This document shows, piece by piece, positions 20,421-31,357 of a stretch of DNA of 64,000 nt. Origin of the DNA: Sanderia malayensis (taxonomy: Eukaryota > Cnidaria > Scyphozoa > Semaeostomeae > Pelagiidae); the NCBI GenBank assembly GCA_013076295.1, contig RQOL01000718.1, positions 1,612,001 through 1,676,000 of the forward strand, in the 5' to 3' direction. The notes under the pieces are model-generated. The model had not been told where the DNA came from. It did not search any database and saw nothing but the letters and a program-made list of their open reading frames with translations. The translations under genes were made by a program, and so were the position numbers. Position 1 is the stretch's first letter. Each line of letters begins with the position of its first letter.

Positions 20421-22323
20421 ATGGCTGCGTTTGGGATTCGAGGAGGATGCACAAGATGTGTCCAAAACCTAACAGATGTCATATTTTACACTCCAAAAAG
20501 GTACGTTGCAACTCGAAGAAAGACTATGGAAAAGGGATTTAAGCCAAAAACATTGCTAAGAGGCAAACAAGTGAAAAAAGTCGTCGAGAAGCCAAGAGAT
20601 GATGTTTACTTTTTAAATGAGCAAGATCCCCCTAAACATAGTTTTCAAGAAGCAATTGAAGGTCTTAGAGCTTATGCGTTTACTGATGAAAATGTGGCAC
20701 TGGCTCTCCTATTAGATCATAAAATAAAAAAGGTTATTAATTGAGACTTTATTGAATTTTTAATTTGTTAGTGAGTCCTATGAACTACTGAACAACAGTG
20801 GTTCTCTGTTATGTTATTCGTAAATAATTGGTTATGCTAATACATACATAGCGTCTTTCAGTTGGTAAAGCAATTCAGTTGGGGCAGCTAAATTAGGCTG
20901 ATGCAGACTTGCTAATGCTATGTCATTTTTAGATCCGATTTGAAGCAATAAGGGGTACAATGCTGCTACCGAAGCCTTTTAAAGAAAAGAAAATTCTGGT
21001 ATTTGCAGAGGTATGCAGCTGCATTGAAAATTTATATATGTGCTGAAAAAATCTTTAAATATATAATACATCTGTTTGGCTACAATGGCAATAATGTTAC
21101 TTTGATGGCTTGTGGTATATTTTTTATGCTTGCAGGGTGCACATGCAACTGCTGCAAAGTCAGCTGGTGCAGAGATGGTTGGAGGAAAAGAGATGATTGA
21201 TAAAGTAAGATGTTGTTCAGTTCTACTTTGAATTGTAATTTTAAGGGAAATCACAAAACCATAAAAGCTCTATTGAGCCCCCTCTCTGATAAGCTCCCTC
21301 TTTAATAAGCCCCTTTTTGAAACAAGATTTGGAATTGAGCCCCCTCTTTATTAAGCCCCCTTGTTGTTTTTGAAATTGTGAACAGTGATAAAGTTGTGAT
21401 TAAAAGCTCAGAAAAGTTATTTTGCAGTTATTTTACACAAACGTTACTCTGATGTGTATTTGAGAATTTTCTTAAGCCCCCCTTCTGAAACCCTGAAAAT
21501 TGAATAACCCCCCCCCCCCTGAGGCATAATAAAGCTTTTATAGTGTCTCAACATTCTTGAACAACAGAATATGTCTGGAGGACATTTGTTGTACCATGGT
21601 GAATGTGATGAATTAATGATTTTTTTAAGGTAGAGGCTGGTGAACTTGAATTTGATTACTGCCTCAGCAGTCTGGCATTTCTGCCAAACCTATCTCACAT
21701 GCCAAAGATTCTCAAGGATAAGATGCCAAATACCAGAAGAGGTAAGTGCTTTCATTCAACACAGCTTTGTTTTTCATTTGACGAGATGAAATTTAATACT
21801 GGGGGCTTACTTGAATGTTGTATTTAACCCTCTTGATTATTTTCAGGTACTGCAACAGATGATTTAGCACCAAAAATTAATGAATATAGGGGAGGACATT
21901 CTTACAAAGCAACAAGAATGGGACAAATCAATTCGGAAATTGCTAAAGTAAGATTTTATTCGCCAAATCAATACTACTACAAGAATTGAAAGAGGCATTC
22001 AACTATTTTCTTGGTATCATTTTTTAATTCTTGTTTCTACTATCGTAGCTTAGTTTCACAGACAGTGAAATTAAAGGAAATATGCAAGCACTTATAGAAA
22101 CCATATTGTCATTCAAGCCAAAAGATGTTGAAAAAGGTAGCTCTATATGCCTCCTGAGTTTTTTCATTTTATCATTGTAATTATTTAATTTTATTTCAGA
22201 GTTTAAATAGCTTTATTAAATCTGTTTGTCTTTTTTCAAATAGATAAATTTGTCAAGAAAATAGTTCTCACATCACAGTTTGGTCCTGGATACATTCTTC
22301 AAAAAGAAGAGATTTTACTTTGA
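20421..22323 (+). CDS. MRPL1: Mitochondrial ribosomal protein L1, copy A
   Basis: Large-subunit protein of the mitochondrial ribosome (uL1m). Seven exons: 20421-20732, 20933-21010, 21136-21204, 21630-21741, 21847-21947, 22049-22136 and 22244-22323, giving 279 residues with all phases agreeing. The first exon encodes a basic N-terminal region suitable as a mitochondrial presequence plus the segment around SFQEAIEGLRAYAFTDENVA; later exons carry GTMLLPKPFKEKKILVFAE, AGAEMVGGKEMIDK, EFDYCLSSLAFLPNLSHM and KIVLTSQFGPGYIL, all matching the L1 fold. Copy B immediately downstream has the same exon lengths for exons 2-6 and the same phases. A MITE lies in intron 3. Upstream it abuts the satellite. 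I assign the family firmly; which copy keeps the ancestral role is not known. Confidence 0.93.
21261..21541. mobile_element. MITE in intron 3 of MRPL1 copy A
   Basis: Inverted ends ATAAAAGCTCTATT (left) and the reverse complement of ATAAAAGCTTTATT (right) match at 13 of 14 positions. The interior is full of AATAAGCCCC-like blocks and a C run near 21508-21519. It resembles the other AATAAGCCCC elements in this window. Confidence 0.75.
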
Positions 22324-22574
22324 TTTTATCAAGCATTATTTCTAATCCAGAGACTGATGTACATTTCAATTTCAATACCATGCAATATCAGAAAGTCACT
22401 AAACATGTATTACATGTTAAACATTGATTCTTTGTATGAAAGAAATGCTAGTGAGAGATGCTTTATGTTTCCTTGTTATTTTCCATTGTGGGATGACATA
22501 GAAGTGTACCCAGGAGAGAATATATGTTTATTTTTTATTTATTTTTATTCATTTTTTATTTTATTTAATTTGTT

Positions 22575-22640
22575 CTGTTATAAAATAAAATAAAATAAAT
22601 AAAATAAAGTAAAATAAAATAAAATAAAATAAAATAATAA
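22575..22640. repeat. (AAAAT)n simple repeat
   Basis: A short array of AAAAT/AAATA units with a few AAAT interruptions lies between the two MRPL1 copies, 70 bp before the start codon of copy B. The remaining part of 22324-22574 is AT-rich with no recognised gene. Confidence 0.9.
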
Positions 22641-22711
22641 AGGTAAGCGATATGTGCTGGAACCTTTGCGCATTGGATTTTTCATCAGCAGCTCGCATTC
22701 GCAAAGCAAAG

Positions 22712-24237
22712 ATGGCGGCTGTTGTCACGTGCATGAAATGCGTCCAAAACGTATTATTCAAGCCAGAATCGCTTTCAATTAGTCGTACATTTTCCTGCAC
22801 GCCTGTCGTTTGGAAAAAGGATATTAGACCTACAACTCGACGACCTGAGAGGCCTAAAAGAAAGTTACTCAAACCAGCAGAGGATGTTTCATTTTTGTAC
22901 ACGAAAGCTGCAAGGAGAACTTTTCCCTACCATGCATTTAATGATGCAATGTCAGTACTACGAGCCTATGCCCAAACTGATGAGAATGTAGGAATAAATG
23001 TGCGATTCAATGTGCAAAAAGATAAGGTATATCATATCCAGCGTTCACTTTTGCATTTTGTATTACAAGGCTTTTGCATTGGTGTCGTGGAGGGAGACTG
23101 GAAACATCATATGTAGCAGGAGGAAAGGGGTGCTGTTCTAAGAGACTCGTAATATAATCAAGGAACTAATATATGCCGTACATAACATAGTAAATAACCA
23201 CATTTTGCTTTTTAAGGCAAAGGCGGAAAGTATCAATGGCACCATGCTGCTCCCAAAGCAGTTTAAACAGAAGAAAATTTTAGTATTTGCAGAGGTTGGT
23301 ACACCATCACTGGTGAAATGACCACAAACATACATACACTGATGATAGAAGGCTTAAAATTGTGTTTTATAATACTGCCTAAGCGATATTTTCACATGCA
23401 TTCGTTAATGCATCATTTTGTTATGTCTAAGGGTAGTGACGCTGCAGAGGCAAAAGATGCAGGGGCAGACATAGTTGGAGGCAAGGAGTTAATACCTCAG
23501 GTAAAACAACTAATGTGCCATTGCCTGTGTCATAATGCTATGCTGCTATGCATTATGTGTGTTGGTTTGGGAATTGAGGAAGTTTACATGATTAACACTC
23601 TTTTTCTTCAGGTTGAAGCTGAGGAGTTTGAATTTGATTATTGTTTGAGTAGCATAGAGTTCTTTCCAAACATTTCTCACTTGTCTACGGTGTTACGGAA
23701 ACAGATGCCTGACACAATGAAGGGTAAGCTTGTTTCGTCAAAAGATTATCTGACGTTTTTAAAGCTTTATGCCCCCTTTTGGTCCTCTCAACTTCTTGTT
23801 TTTGTATGCTGAGTATTTAAAAAGATCACTTTATTTTGGCAAAGTTTATCGCAAGAGGGAATGTTTCACAGCTTATGCTATCCACCAAAGCTTAGGCTAT
23901 CTACTTAAAGTGCTGCATACATAAAACAAATATCTCACCTTTGATTCAATGTTCCTACTATGGCATTGCCGACAAAGGTTCTCATTTCCATGTAGTTTTC
24001 CCCTTCATGTAGTGATGCGAGAGACAACGTTGTTTGTTTGCAGTGCTTTAGATCATGTATGTAAAATAAAAAATTTACCATCAGGAACAGCGACCAATAA
24101 GCTCGGATTTGCTGTGACAGAGTATAAACGAGGACTTAATTATCGAACGACAAAACTGGGATTCCTGTGTGCAGATATTGCAAAGGTAACAGAATTTTTT
24201 TAATAATTAATAGACAAAAATTTTGCTATTCCCTTGC

Positions 24238-24304
<67 letters not shown>

Positions 24305-24750
24305 GTGAGTTGTATCTATTCACAGTTGATGCAAATTTGTGAGCATTTATTAGTTGTTGTTACGTGATTGAGCTCCTATGACAATTGTTCTAGTAGTGCC
24401 TCCTTAACTTTTTATTTATTAAGCTGAATTTTACAAATGATGAGATAGAAGAGAACTTGCAAGCATTCATTAATACCCTTAAAGCGCACAAACCAGAGGA
24501 CATGAAAACAAGTAAGCATTGTAAATTCATCATATTTATATACCGTAAATCCTCGAATAAGCCCCCACCTCCAAATAAGCCCTCCCCTCGAATAAGCCCC
24601 CATCCCGATAATTTTCCCTGTATTTTTATCCCTGTATTTTTACTTATGCTTGAATATTTTTATGGTTTTGCAGGTACATTTATCAACAGGTTGACAATCA
24701 CAACACAGTATGGGCCTGGACTGACGTTGCAAAAAATGGCATACCTATAA
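22712..24750 (+). CDS. MRPL1: Mitochondrial ribosomal protein L1, copy B
   Basis: Tandem paralogue of copy A. Seven exons: 22712-23026, 23217-23294, 23432-23500, 23612-23723, 24085-24185, 24424-24511 and 24674-24750, again 279 residues. Exons 2 to 6 have exactly the same lengths as in copy A (78, 69, 112, 101, 88 bp). The protein shows GTMLLPKQFKQKKILVFAE, AGADIVGGKELIPQ, EFDYCLSSIEFFPNISHL and TITTQYGPGLTLQK. By eye, roughly half of the residues match copy A, more in exons 2-4 and fewer in exons 5-7, so the duplication is old or one copy evolves fast. I chose ATG 22712 (MAAVVTCMKC) over an in-frame ATG at 22652 because it aligns with MAAFGIRGGC of copy A. Intron 6 holds a MITE fragment; intron 5 holds an ATT microsatellite. 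Confidence 0.92.
24239..24304. repeat. (ATT)n microsatellite
   Basis: About 21 uninterrupted ATT units in intron 5 of MRPL1 copy B. Confidence 0.97.
24541..24620. mobile_element. One-ended MITE fragment in MRPL1 copy B
   Basis: Begins TACCGTAAATCCTCGAATAA followed by several AATAAGCCC(C/T) blocks, the same left end as the element at 62972. No matching right end is visible before exon 7. Confidence 0.65.
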
Positions 24751-25512
24751 ACGATATGACTCTGCCCGGTTTTACAACTGAAAGACTGTTTTTGATAAAT
24801 AATTGCCCAAGTGAAGTAAATTCTCAAAAAGAAACAAGTAACTGTGAACTGAATAATGTTCAATATTCATCATTTATCATGTGCAGTTGTCGCATGTAAT
24901 GCAATGCATATATCGTAATAGCGAAAATTGAATTACTTTTTTTAATTTAATCGCTGCTGATCGTGGGAAATGCAACAAGCTTATTGGCTTAGACCGCGGG
25001 ACCCGCGCTAAAGTGTACAAAAGGTGGTCTCATTACAGTCGAACCTCACAATCTCGAACTCAGTTACCTCGAACAACTCGCTATCTCGAACAGATTCCCA
25101 TTTCCCCTGGTTCTCTAGTTAGGTGAATTTAGTGCGGATATCTCGAACTCCCTCTATATCGAACAAATTTTTATTTCCCTCGCGAGTTTGAAATACTAGC
25201 GGGGCTTGACTATTTTAACATGTATGCGATACATTTATAATAACATCAAATCTAATTATAATAATCACATTTATAATGCCAGTTACAGGTATGTAGAGCC
25301 CTCGGATAATTTGCCAGAGATCATGATCACACCTGTACTTATGAACAGAACCAATGGAACCTTCGACGCACGTGGCTATAGATAATAGGCCGCAGCTGGT
25401 ACCACCCTTGATTGGTTTCGCTTGTTTTGTGCGTGAGTGCACTATCACAGCAAAGGAACAAGTCACCAGGTCAAGTATAGTTTCATAGTGATCGCAAACA
25501 GCGGATTTCAAA
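24751..25512. other. Intergenic region upstream of FKBP gene
   Basis: Contains the 3' flank of MRPL1 copy B, a degenerate MITE (25034-25212) and the promoter of the FKBP gene. No other coding sequence was recognised. Confidence 0.5.
25034..25212. mobile_element. Degenerate pogo-like MITE
   Basis: Starts TACAGTCGAACCTCACAATC and contains repeated TCTCGAAC and TTTCCC blocks. The right end is decayed (GGCTTGACTATTT in place of the expected GACTGTA). Confidence 0.55.
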
Positions 25513-26779
25513 ATGGCGGGACTCGTTGCGAAATTAGTAGTGTTCCTGTGCTTGGCTATGGCTTGTTGCTATTGTCAGGACGCTGAGATACGTCTAGATG
25601 ACAGTGGTAAGTTCGAGAATGAACCCAGACCCGATAACCCCGCGGTCATGGACCCTGAAGCCTTGAAGGAGATGAAAGCTGAACAGGAATTCAAACGAAC
25701 CGTCGAACAAGCCCACGACGTGAAGAAAGCCGACGGAAACCCAGGGAATGAGAGCCAGGAAGTTGTACCAAAAATCGACTATCTGTACACGCCACGCCAG
25801 TGCAGTCGTAAGGCGCAAAAAGGTGATCTTGTCGTTGTTCACTACACTGGATGGTTGGCGAAAAGCGGTCGCAAATTCGACACGACAATTGACGTGAGAA
25901 GGCGATACGTGCCTTTCGAATTCGTCCTCGGAACTGGCTACGTAATCAAAGGCTGGGAAATGGGACTAGTGGGCATGTGCAGAGGAGAGAAGAGAAAACT
26001 CTTTGTTCCATCTGTCCTGGGTTATGGTAGAAAAGGACTGCGTGGAATCATTCCTCGTGAGTATAGTTTTAATCGCTTTTCCATTTACGAACCGTTTCTG
26101 GATTAATCAAGTATTCTAATGGATTAATAGTGATTGTGCGTAACTGTGCTAATCATTCGTGATCTGTTTCCCGATTAATCAGGGAATCGAATGGATTAAT
26201 AAAGACAAGGTGTAGTTTTACCAATCATAGGAACACATTACCTTATATCTACATATAAACCCAGGGATGTATTTGCCAAATGACCCATTTGGCTCTGGAT
26301 TTCTCAAATTTGTGGCCCCGCCAAATCTAAAAGTTAACGATTTTGACATTTGACGCCCAATGCGTCCTATAGGGCTGAACCCCCAATGCGTCCTATAGGG
26401 CTGAATGCGGCCTTGCATAAAAATGATGTGATGTGCGTTTTTAGAGGTTGTAACTTTGTCTTCTATTTTTCCAGCCAACGCAACATTGGTTTTCGAGGTC
26501 GATCTCCTAGACTTGAGAAGAGCAACACCAAACTATGCACCGATGGATCTGTTTACGTCACTCGACAAGGACGGTGACAAGAAGCTCTCTCGCGAAGAGG
26601 TATCCGCGTACGTCAAGTACCAAAGCAAGGTGTACAAGCACCCAAATGCACCAAAACAAACGAGGGAAGACCATGAGAGAATGGTTGATCAAATATTTGA
26701 AAGGGAAGACAAAGATGGCGATGGACACATATCTCATTCTGAATTTAGCGGACCAAAAATGCCACACACTGAACTTTAG
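25513..26779 (+). CDS. FKBP14: ER FKBP-type prolyl isomerase with two EF hands
   Basis: Peptidyl-prolyl cis-trans isomerase of the FKBP7/FKBP14 (FKBP22-type) family, which helps fold procollagen and other secreted proteins in the ER. Two exons, 25513-26056 and 26475-26779, give 282 residues. Order: signal peptide (VVFLCLAMACCYCQ) to about residue 21; a polar linker to about 95; FKBP domain with GDLVVVHYTGWL, FVLGTGYVIKGWEMGL, KLFVPSVLGYG and, across the splice, IIPPNATLVFEVDLL; then EF hands with loops DKDGDKKLSREE and DKDGDGHISHSE; and C-terminal HTEL, an ER-retrieval tetrapeptide. The two family-typical cysteines (QCSRK, GMCRGEKRK) are present. The long N-terminal linker is unusual. FKBP7 versus FKBP14 cannot be settled by eye. 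Confidence 0.9.
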
Positions 26780-28810
26780 AGACCACATCGATGACTTTAG
26801 AGACCATATCGATAACTATGTCTTAACTGTCTTATTGATTTTGTAAAGAGTTTTAGAGTTCTGAGATTGAGTACATAACTATGTTAATGGGTAATAATAT
26901 GTTGTCTCCTGACTATATGCAAGCCAACACTGCCTTCAATGCTTTGACTGTCTCTTTTACTACTGATCAGTTGCAACAAGCGCTGTTACCTGAATTGCGC
27001 CACCGCAGCGACAAGATGAAGCATCGGCTACTTGGAAACCAGCCGTGTGTGTAGCGTTGAGAATAGATATGTAGAGTTATGCGTGGCCATTACTACTGAG
27101 GAGGATATTTCTAAATCCCATGGTCGTGGCATGGGGATAGGAGGATATAAATCTAAATCCACCTATCTCTGCGTGTCGTGGGTTTATGGTCCAGGTCATC
27201 TCTGCAGCGCAGGATACATCATGCAGTGGGATCCTTCAAAGAGAGCTCAACAAAACAATACCACGCTTTGTGTTTGAAAACAAGATGTTTACAGCGCGTA
27301 GGTATGCGCATTGCATTGAACAATGCATAGATGTATTTATAGATGGAATGTGCCTGTTTCTTGTACTGGCATGCATCCACATGCATCCACATGAATCAAC
27401 AAAGGCAGGATGATAATCACGTGCACTCAGGTTGTCTTTGTGCGTTCAATCAGCAGAACAGCTGCGACAATGGTGGCATTGATTGTATTTTATGGTAAAC
27501 ATCGTAGTCATGTTATTCGCCCCGCTGCTATGATAAGTAGGATATTGCCGAACTGTTGTAATTATCCAATTCTCGTGTTTTGTGATTGTTTGAATGCACA
27601 GCTCAGCTCTGTCTCTCTGTTCTACCCGCCTATGCTGTGTGCTGTGTGAGCTGGGTGGGTTAATTTAATCAAGAGAATCGTAATACAGCAACTTGTGCTC
27701 GCAGCACTGCGAAGTGACGGAATTCTGCACTGCTACGACTCTCAATCTACCTTTCAAAATCAACACAAACACACGTTAAAACAGACGAACATATTGTAGA
27801 ACAAACAGTGGTTGTTCACCAAAGACTTAACGTAATATCGGCTGGGAATATTCCATGTGGTGGTCGTGATCCATCATCAGTTCTCCATCGCACAACAACT
27901 GGGGATATTGCAAACACACGTGATAACACACAACACGAAGCGAAGGCCGTGGAGTTGAGTTTGCCATTGTACGAAGTACGGATTATTTCAGCTCAGTGGC
28001 CTAAAACGACGTGGGTTTGTTTCAGTTAGAAGTGAGGAGGAAAGGACAGAGAATTTATCAACCTCGCAGCCAAGGAAGAGCTGGCGAAAATAGGCTTTGG
28101 AAAATCTCATCACAACAACGCAAGCTTCGCTCCATCAGCAGTGAATTGAATCGAAGCAGGTTGCAATAATAAGACTGATTCTTTGCAATTTGTGAATACA
28201 TAAACCTCACGTTTTTCTGCAATCTTTGCGGCTTTTTAAATTGCACGTACGAAACATAAAAAGGCTAACAACAGCACACAGAAAGGCAGACGATTTAGTG
28301 CACAAACATACAATATATCAAACGAGTTTTGTTCATCATAAAGCGTCGTCTTTATTAATCAAAATTTGTCGACTGTTGACAACTCAAATCAACCGTGGAA
28401 AAATTTTAATGCTCATCGTCTGGAGGTGATCATTGAAGGGACGACCTTGGAATCGAAACCACCACAGATAGCGATCACATTGTTGATTCTTTTGCGTGCC
28501 TTTTGTTTCTCGCCAAAGCTCATTAAAAGCAGGATTCTCAAAGTCAAACAAAGTAATTAAACAAACAGGTAGCATTGGTGGCTTATTAATAAATTGATTT
28601 CCAACAAATAGCATTTATTCATTCAAAACCAATCAACAATACAAAGTGAAGAATAAACGAAAAAGCCACCTCCGTAATCCGTGTGTACGAATCGAAGATC
28701 GAGGCCTGATCTTGAAGAAAGCCATTTGTGACGTATTATTCAGCGACTGAAACTGCGCCAAACGCACAAAGAACATCACAGTGCAAGCAAGCACAGCATT
28801 ACGACAAGCA
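26780..28810. other. Two-kilobase region without recognised gene
   Basis: Between the FKBP and K2P genes I see only short unrelated reading frames. None has a family signature or an exon chain I could support. It should contain the FKBP 3' UTR and the K2P promoter and perhaps 5'-UTR exons. Confidence 0.4.
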
Positions 28811-29969
28811 ATGGCTTTCGGCGGCGTCCTGTATAGTTTCGTATGTTTGGTCATACGGTTTTTGATCGCGATCGCCTACCTCTGCGTTGGAGCTGCTGTC
28901 TTTCGCACGCTGGAAACAACAAATACAGGCAGTGGCCAGGCTCAGTCACACTGGGCCACAAAGCCAGAAATCAATCAATATTTTGATTGGTTTCATTTCG
29001 CGTTTGCCGCTACTACAACCATAGGTGGGTGTGTCAAATTAAGAATCGCTATTTTGAAACCCTGTAAATTCTCTTTGTCCCCCCGCCTACTTTTTTGGAA
29101 GGAACAATTTATTAACCCTCTTCAAAATTTCAATGGTCCTACAAATAAGTAAACTTGACTGAAAACGGAAAATTATTCATCGGTCCTTCAATTGTTCTCA
29201 TCGAATTAAAATTCACAGAACATTTATCTTCTCTCGATAAAAAACGTTGCAGATTTCATCGAGTAAATGTTTTGGTTCTTATTGCAAAATATTTAAACTT
29301 TTTAAAATCCGTCGACTTTAACCCCCGTTCCGGGCTTTCTTGTTTATATCTTCTTTAGGATACGGAGACATAACACCACATCGAAATTCGTCAAAGATTT
29401 TCTACATGTTCTACGCACTGGTTGGAATACCGGTCATGGTCTGGTATTTGGCACTGTGCGGTCAGATCCAAACCGACATATACACTTATGTGTTGAAGCG
29501 CTGTCGTACCGGAGTATGGAGGCGGAACGACAAATCATACCGAGACATCGGTCCGGTAATAATCAGTTTCATAATCTTGCTGATGTTCTGGTTCATTGGT
29601 GCCCTGTTGCTTCACAAGACATCGAAGCTATCTATCCTCGATAGCATTTACTTCTGGTTCGTCACATTCACGACCACTGGATTCGGGGATATCATCCTCA
29701 CTGGCAGTGACTACGCATCATCCAGCCAATACACGTGGGTTGTGTACAAGTGGCTGCTGCTTTGTCTCGTCGCTGCGGTGGTGCAATCCGTGTTTGTGTG
29801 GATTCATGGATTCAACGAGCCGAAGCAATCCATGTGCTGCATGTGCTGGCATAGGCATGATCATGCCGCTGCGATGTCCAACGAAGAGCCGGAGGCGCTT
29901 GAAAGATACAATCTACAACTTGCGAATAAGCAAGATCTCGTGCAATTGCACCGTCAGGCAAGCTACTGA
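28811..29969 (+). CDS. Two-pore-domain potassium channel (K2P)
   Basis: Background potassium channel of the plasma membrane. Two exons, 28811-29024 and 29359-29969, give 274 residues; the intron falls inside the first selectivity filter (ATA G|GA TAC). Four membrane segments and two pore loops are visible: M1 around LVIRFLIAIAYLCVGAAVF, P1 TTTIGYGD, M2 FYMFYALVGIPVMVWYLAL, M3 IISFIILLMFWFIGALLL, P2 TTTGFGD, M4 KWLLLCLVAAVVQSVFVWI, then a short cytosolic tail. The GYG/GFG pair and the GAAVFRTLE end of M1 are K2P hallmarks. The extracellular segment between M1 and P1 is only about 25 residues, shorter than the usual cap. Subfamily cannot be assigned. AATAAA at 30014-30019. Confidence 0.92.
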
Positions 29970-30013
29970 GCTGCCTGAAATACCGACACTGCTATATTCA
30001 ACACTGGGATTTC

Positions 30014-30019
30014 AATAAA
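30014..30019 (+). terminator. Polyadenylation signal of K2P gene
   Basis: AATAAA 45 bp after the K2P stop codon. Confidence 0.6.
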
Positions 30020-31357
30020 ACGAGCCTTGAGTCCAATAACACGCCACTGTTTCGCGTTGTTTGTCAAATTCCGTAAAACCGGGGAAAATTTTTTATTGGT
30101 TGCAACATGAAAGAGTCAAGAGATATTTACATAGTTCGTTGAATTGAAATTCCACTGAATATATCTGCTGCAATTAAAAGATTATTATCCTCACATATCC
30201 ATATAATTTTCCAGTCAAGACTTACCAAACACTACATATGTAGCACAAAAGCACAAAAGCTATTGTTTTTAAAGACAATAATGTTTATCGATCCCACCAC
30301 GTGAATTATATTATCTGCGCACCAGTCATTATATATACTTCAAATGTTCTGAGGGATATCGATGTTTTAATCTAAAACCAGCACTTATGAAATATTAAAT
30401 GATTTTTCCACATTAATTTGTGACCAAAATTAACACATGTTAATTAATTATTTGCTTTTATTATTTGCAAGAAATTGCCACTCTTGCCATGCCAGGACAA
30501 TTTGATTCTCTTCCACCACAACAACAGCGTTGTAAACAATAAAGAGGTAGTAGTGTCAAATGAATTAGTAACAAAAGAGTTCATAAAACAGACTTACCGG
30601 TAATGTAAATCAAGATAAATGGTTTGTTGAGCTTTATCGGTTGAAATTCTTGCAAAAGCATGGCTTTCCCCTGCTGCACGTCAGGCCTAATGATCGTTCA
30701 TAAATATCCAATACTCGTTCTATTTAGTAGTTCTACTACCAATACAGCTTCTTGCTTTGCTGCTAAATAGTCCTTTGTATTAATTACTTCAGCTTGTTTA
30801 TTGCTGTATTCAATTATATTAAGTAAATATTATTTAACAATGCATGAAGTCCAAGAGTTTTATTTTGCTTCACTCCTTCGAAAGATAACAAAAAATTTCC
30901 CGCAAAACAGCTGACATGATATTCGACACTCTGATCCAGGCCTCCGGATTGCTTCCGAAACAACGATGTTTAATAATAAACGAGATAATTGAAATTTCTT
31001 GTACTTTTCATTTTCAAAATCATAAAAAATAATCTCCAAAAGTTAATAGTATTTACACTACAATCACAAACATATCTATATTATATCCACCATATTATTA
31101 CAAGAATTTCTCATCAAATCCATCCTTAAAATTGCATCATAAAAGACCTTAAAAAACGTAAAGTAATATAATAAATACAAAATTTACATCCGAAGCAAAA
31201 ATTTAAGCATTATAACTATAAAAAATTTATATCTTTATCCATCGCCTTTTCTAACTTCCAAGGGAGACTGTAGCCTCCATTTTCGCTGTGAGCGAGGCGA
31301 GGGGATGTTTATAAATTAACATAAATTAGGACGCTACTTTTAAATTAAGTAATAACA
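30020..31357. other. Convergent AT-rich intergenic region
   Basis: Between the 3' ends of the K2P gene (plus) and the EYS-type gene (minus). It is AT-rich; no exon, RNA gene or repeat was recognised. Confidence 0.5.

Noticed and set aside
22652..22711. Upstream in-frame ATG for MRPL1 copy B
   Set aside because: It would add 20 residues with no counterpart in copy A; the ATG at 22712 aligns with the copy A start MAA.
27032..28614. Cluster of 60-80 codon frames between FKBP and K2P
   Set aside because: Frames overlap on both strands, lack family signatures and do not chain through splice sites.
28781..28810. GTG-initiated extension of the K2P frame
   Set aside because: Animal nuclear genes start at ATG; ATG 28811 is followed directly by the first membrane segment.
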